NCBI GenBank assembly: GCA_002390225.1 | Contig: DGOW01000001.1 | Span: forward strand, 36,281-78,513 | DNA length: 42,233 bases | Direction: 5' to 3' | Origin: Gemmatimonadales bacterium UBA4456 | GTDB lineage: Bacteria; Gemmatimonadota; Gemmatimonadetes; Longimicrobiales; Gaopeijiaceae | Program-made: the position numbers and the translations under genes | Part shown: piece after piece, positions 41,004-42,233 of the stretch | Numbering within the stretch: the first letter of the stretch is position 1 | Layout of the letters: each line of letters opens with the position of its first letter | Notes under the pieces: generated by a model | What the model saw: the letters and a program-made list of their open reading frames with translations, nothing else | What the model was told of the DNA's origin: nothing | Database searches by the model: none

Positions 41004-41183
41004 TCAGTCCGCGTCGTTCAGCGTCAGCCGCCGCTTTACGTGATCCATGTCCTTCGGATCCTTCACGGAGAAGTGTCGGGCCACGTCGATGGCTTCGGGC
41101 GAATCGTGTGCGGCCAATCTCGCCATGTCGGATGGCACAAAGATCCGAAGCTCGTCCCCGAGGTCTTCGATATCCGTGACCAT
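41004..41183 (-). CDS. Small hypothetical protein
   Basis: A 59-residue frame reading DIEDLGDELRIFVPSDMARL and HDSPEAIDVARHFSVKDPKD, then HVKRRLTLNDAD. ATG 41183 (or 41189) is the start. It has an acidic helical pattern and coding-like composition, but no known family; it might be the remnant of a larger gene. It converges on the FkbM gene with 18 bases between stops. Confidence 0.4.
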   Translation of the reverse strand: MVTDIEDLGDELRIFVPSDMARLAAHDSPEAIDVARHFSVKDPKDMDHVKRRLTLNDAD

Positions 41184-41387
41184 GCACATGTTCGCCTAGC
41201 GAGGGCCGATCCGGAGGAAGGCGCAGGGGCGTGCGCGTATGACTGTGGGGGTCTGAGGTCGGGTCGACGGTTCAGCCGGACACCGTGACAGCGCGGAAAG
41301 GTCGCCCAGATGCCGCGGTGGCGCTCGGCCTCTGCTATTCTACCTTCAATCAAAGTCCGGGCATTAAATGAGCCAGAGAGGTGCCGC

Positions 41388-41882
41388 GTGCCGGCCAGCA
41401 CCACCACGATCCAGCAGGATATCAAGCAGACAAAGCCGTTTCGGTCGCGGAGTCAGGAGGCCTATGTCGCGCTTCTGAGAACGGCCGACGACTCGAAGCG
41501 CTTTCTCTCTCATAAGCTGGACACCGAGGATGTCACGCTGCAGCAGTACAACGTGCTGCGCATTCTGCGCGGCGCTGGTGATGGGGGCCTTCCTACACTT
41601 TCGGTCGCCGAGCGCATGGTTGAGCGGACGCCCGGCGTGACTCGGCTCATCGACCGCATGGAACGGAAGGAGTGGGTCACCCGAGAACGCTGCTCGAAAG
41701 ACCGCAGGCGGGTCTGGTGCATGATCACCGAAGTGGGCTTGAGTCTTCTGGATCGTCTGGACGCCTCGGTCGACGCCATTGACGATGCGTTGGCCAGCGC
41801 CTTGACGGAGAAGGAGCTCGGTATCCTCATCGACCACCTCGACCGGATCCGGGCCAGATTCGCCGAGGTGGAGAAAGTCTGA
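41388..41882 (+). CDS. MarR-family transcriptional regulator
   Basis: A 164-residue winged-helix repressor. Residues about 65-130 are the MarR DNA-binding domain (LQQYNVLRILRG; LSVAERMVERTPGVTRLIDR; wing KDRRRVWCMITEVG). The N- and C-terminal helices form the dimer interface. MarR proteins respond to phenolic or oxidative signals and often repress neighbouring genes. The GTG at 41388 has GAGAGG just before it; the frame upstream to 41310 is not used. The D-aminoacylase-like gene starts 78 bases downstream and may be a target. Confidence 0.88.
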   Translation: MPASTTTIQQDIKQTKPFRSRSQEAYVALLRTADDSKRFLSHKLDTEDVTLQQYNVLRILRGAGDGGLPTLSVAERMVERTPGVTRLIDRMERKEWVTRERCSKDRRRVWCMITEVGLSLLDRLDASVDAIDDALASALTEKELGILIDHLDRIRARFAEVEKV

Positions 41883-41960
41883 GCGACGAACGCCGTTGAC
41901 GGAGTGAGGTCGCTGCCGGTATTGGTCGCTGGACGCCTTGCCACCATCACCTGACCGCTC

Positions 41961-42233
41961 ATGCGCCGTATCCCTCTGTTTCTGCTTGCCCTAGCGGCGT
42001 GCGCCCCGGTTACGTCGAACGCGCCAACGTCCGCTCCGGGCGCGCCTCCTCCAGCTCCACTGGGCGAATACGATGTCGTCATCGAAGGTGGTCGCATTGT
42101 GGACGGCAGTGGTAATGCCTGGTATCCCGGAGACCTCGGCATTCGCGGGGATCGTATCGTCGCGATCACGCCGCCGGGGGAACTGAGCGAACGACCAGCC
42201 CGTGCGCGCATCGACGCCGATGGAATGATCGTG
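41961..42233 (+). CDS. D-aminoacylase / N-acyl-D-amino-acid deacylase-like amidohydrolase, 5' part
   Basis: The window ends inside this gene; 91 residues are visible. ATG 41961 starts a signal MRRIPLFLLALAAC with lipobox Cys14 and a Pro/Ala linker. It continues EYDVVIEGGRIVDGSGNAWY and PGDLGIRGDRIVAITPPGEL, the N-terminal beta-sandwich of the D-aminoacylase/dihydroorotase-like amidohydrolase superfamily. The metal-binding HxH lies beyond the window end. It likely cleaves N-acylated D-amino acids in the periplasm. Confidence 0.85.
   Translation, partial: MRRIPLFLLALAACAPVTSNAPTSAPGAPPPAPLGEYDVVIEGGRIVDGSGNAWYPGDLGIRGDRIVAITPPGELSERPARARIDADGMIV

Overview
The window is GC-rich, densely packed bacterial chromosome. 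It holds about 33 intact protein genes, one tRNA, the RNase P RNA and several broken genes. The gene mix suggests an environmental Gram-negative heterotroph, most probably a Gemmatimonadota-like lineage. The evidence is many signal peptides and lipoboxes, FG-GAP/VCBS and choice-of-anchor-B proteins, a large set of secreted metallopeptidases, a beta-barrel protein and a type A RNase P RNA. The lineage is inferred from gene style; no 16S rRNA or other marker is present. No phage, insertion sequence, CRISPR array or rRNA is visible.

Layout. 1-3.3 kb: a tight plus-strand operon with the end of a Dpp/Opp-type permease, a Gfo/Idh/MocA oxidoreductase, an SDR and an M20 dipeptidase (start/stop overlaps). 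3.8-7.8 kb: a His-rich secreted protein, a DUF1295 membrane protein, then a redox group (DsbB-like, renalase-like flavoprotein, Prx5-type peroxiredoxin). 7.9-11.5 kb, minus strand: a TsdA-like dihaem cytochrome c lipoprotein followed by a choice-of-anchor-B protein. 11.8-17 kb: a small secreted protein, an exported CX4R phosphatase-like protein divergent from an exported DUF1028 protein, a CRTAC1-like FG-GAP lipoprotein and an M81 peptidase lipoprotein, followed by the debris of a cation exchanger.

17.5-29.3 kb: a peptide- and amide-hydrolase region. It encodes a secreted unknown, a double-domain M42 peptidase, an S12-type serine hydrolase, a His-rich membrane protein with a small partner, an M14 carboxypeptidase, a quinone oxidoreductase, an exported creatininase-like protein and an M28 aminopeptidase. 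It ends at a strong terminator near 29.35 kb. 29.5-32.7 kb: a NosR-like FMN/[4Fe-4S] membrane protein overlapping apbE. 32.7-36.6 kb: a PYROXD2-like flavoprotein, a histidine phosphatase, a truncated Na+-symporter, rnpB, a beta-barrel protein and tRNA-Arg(CCG). 36.7-42.2 kb: an amine oxidase with a YczE-like protein, a lipoprotein, truncated TctC and aspartoacylase-like fragments, an FkbM methyltransferase, a MarR regulator and the start of a D-aminoacylase-like amidohydrolase.

Taken together, most genes serve periplasmic or outer-surface breakdown of peptides and amides, uptake of the products, and envelope redox chemistry (disulfides, peroxide, haem c, flavin). Five or six gene remnants show loss of transporter and accessory genes. 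The strongest leads for unusual biology are the duplicated M42 protein with a decayed first half, the His-cluster membrane protein, the serine-bearing NosR-like/ApbE pair and the creatininase-like protein with a changed metal site.
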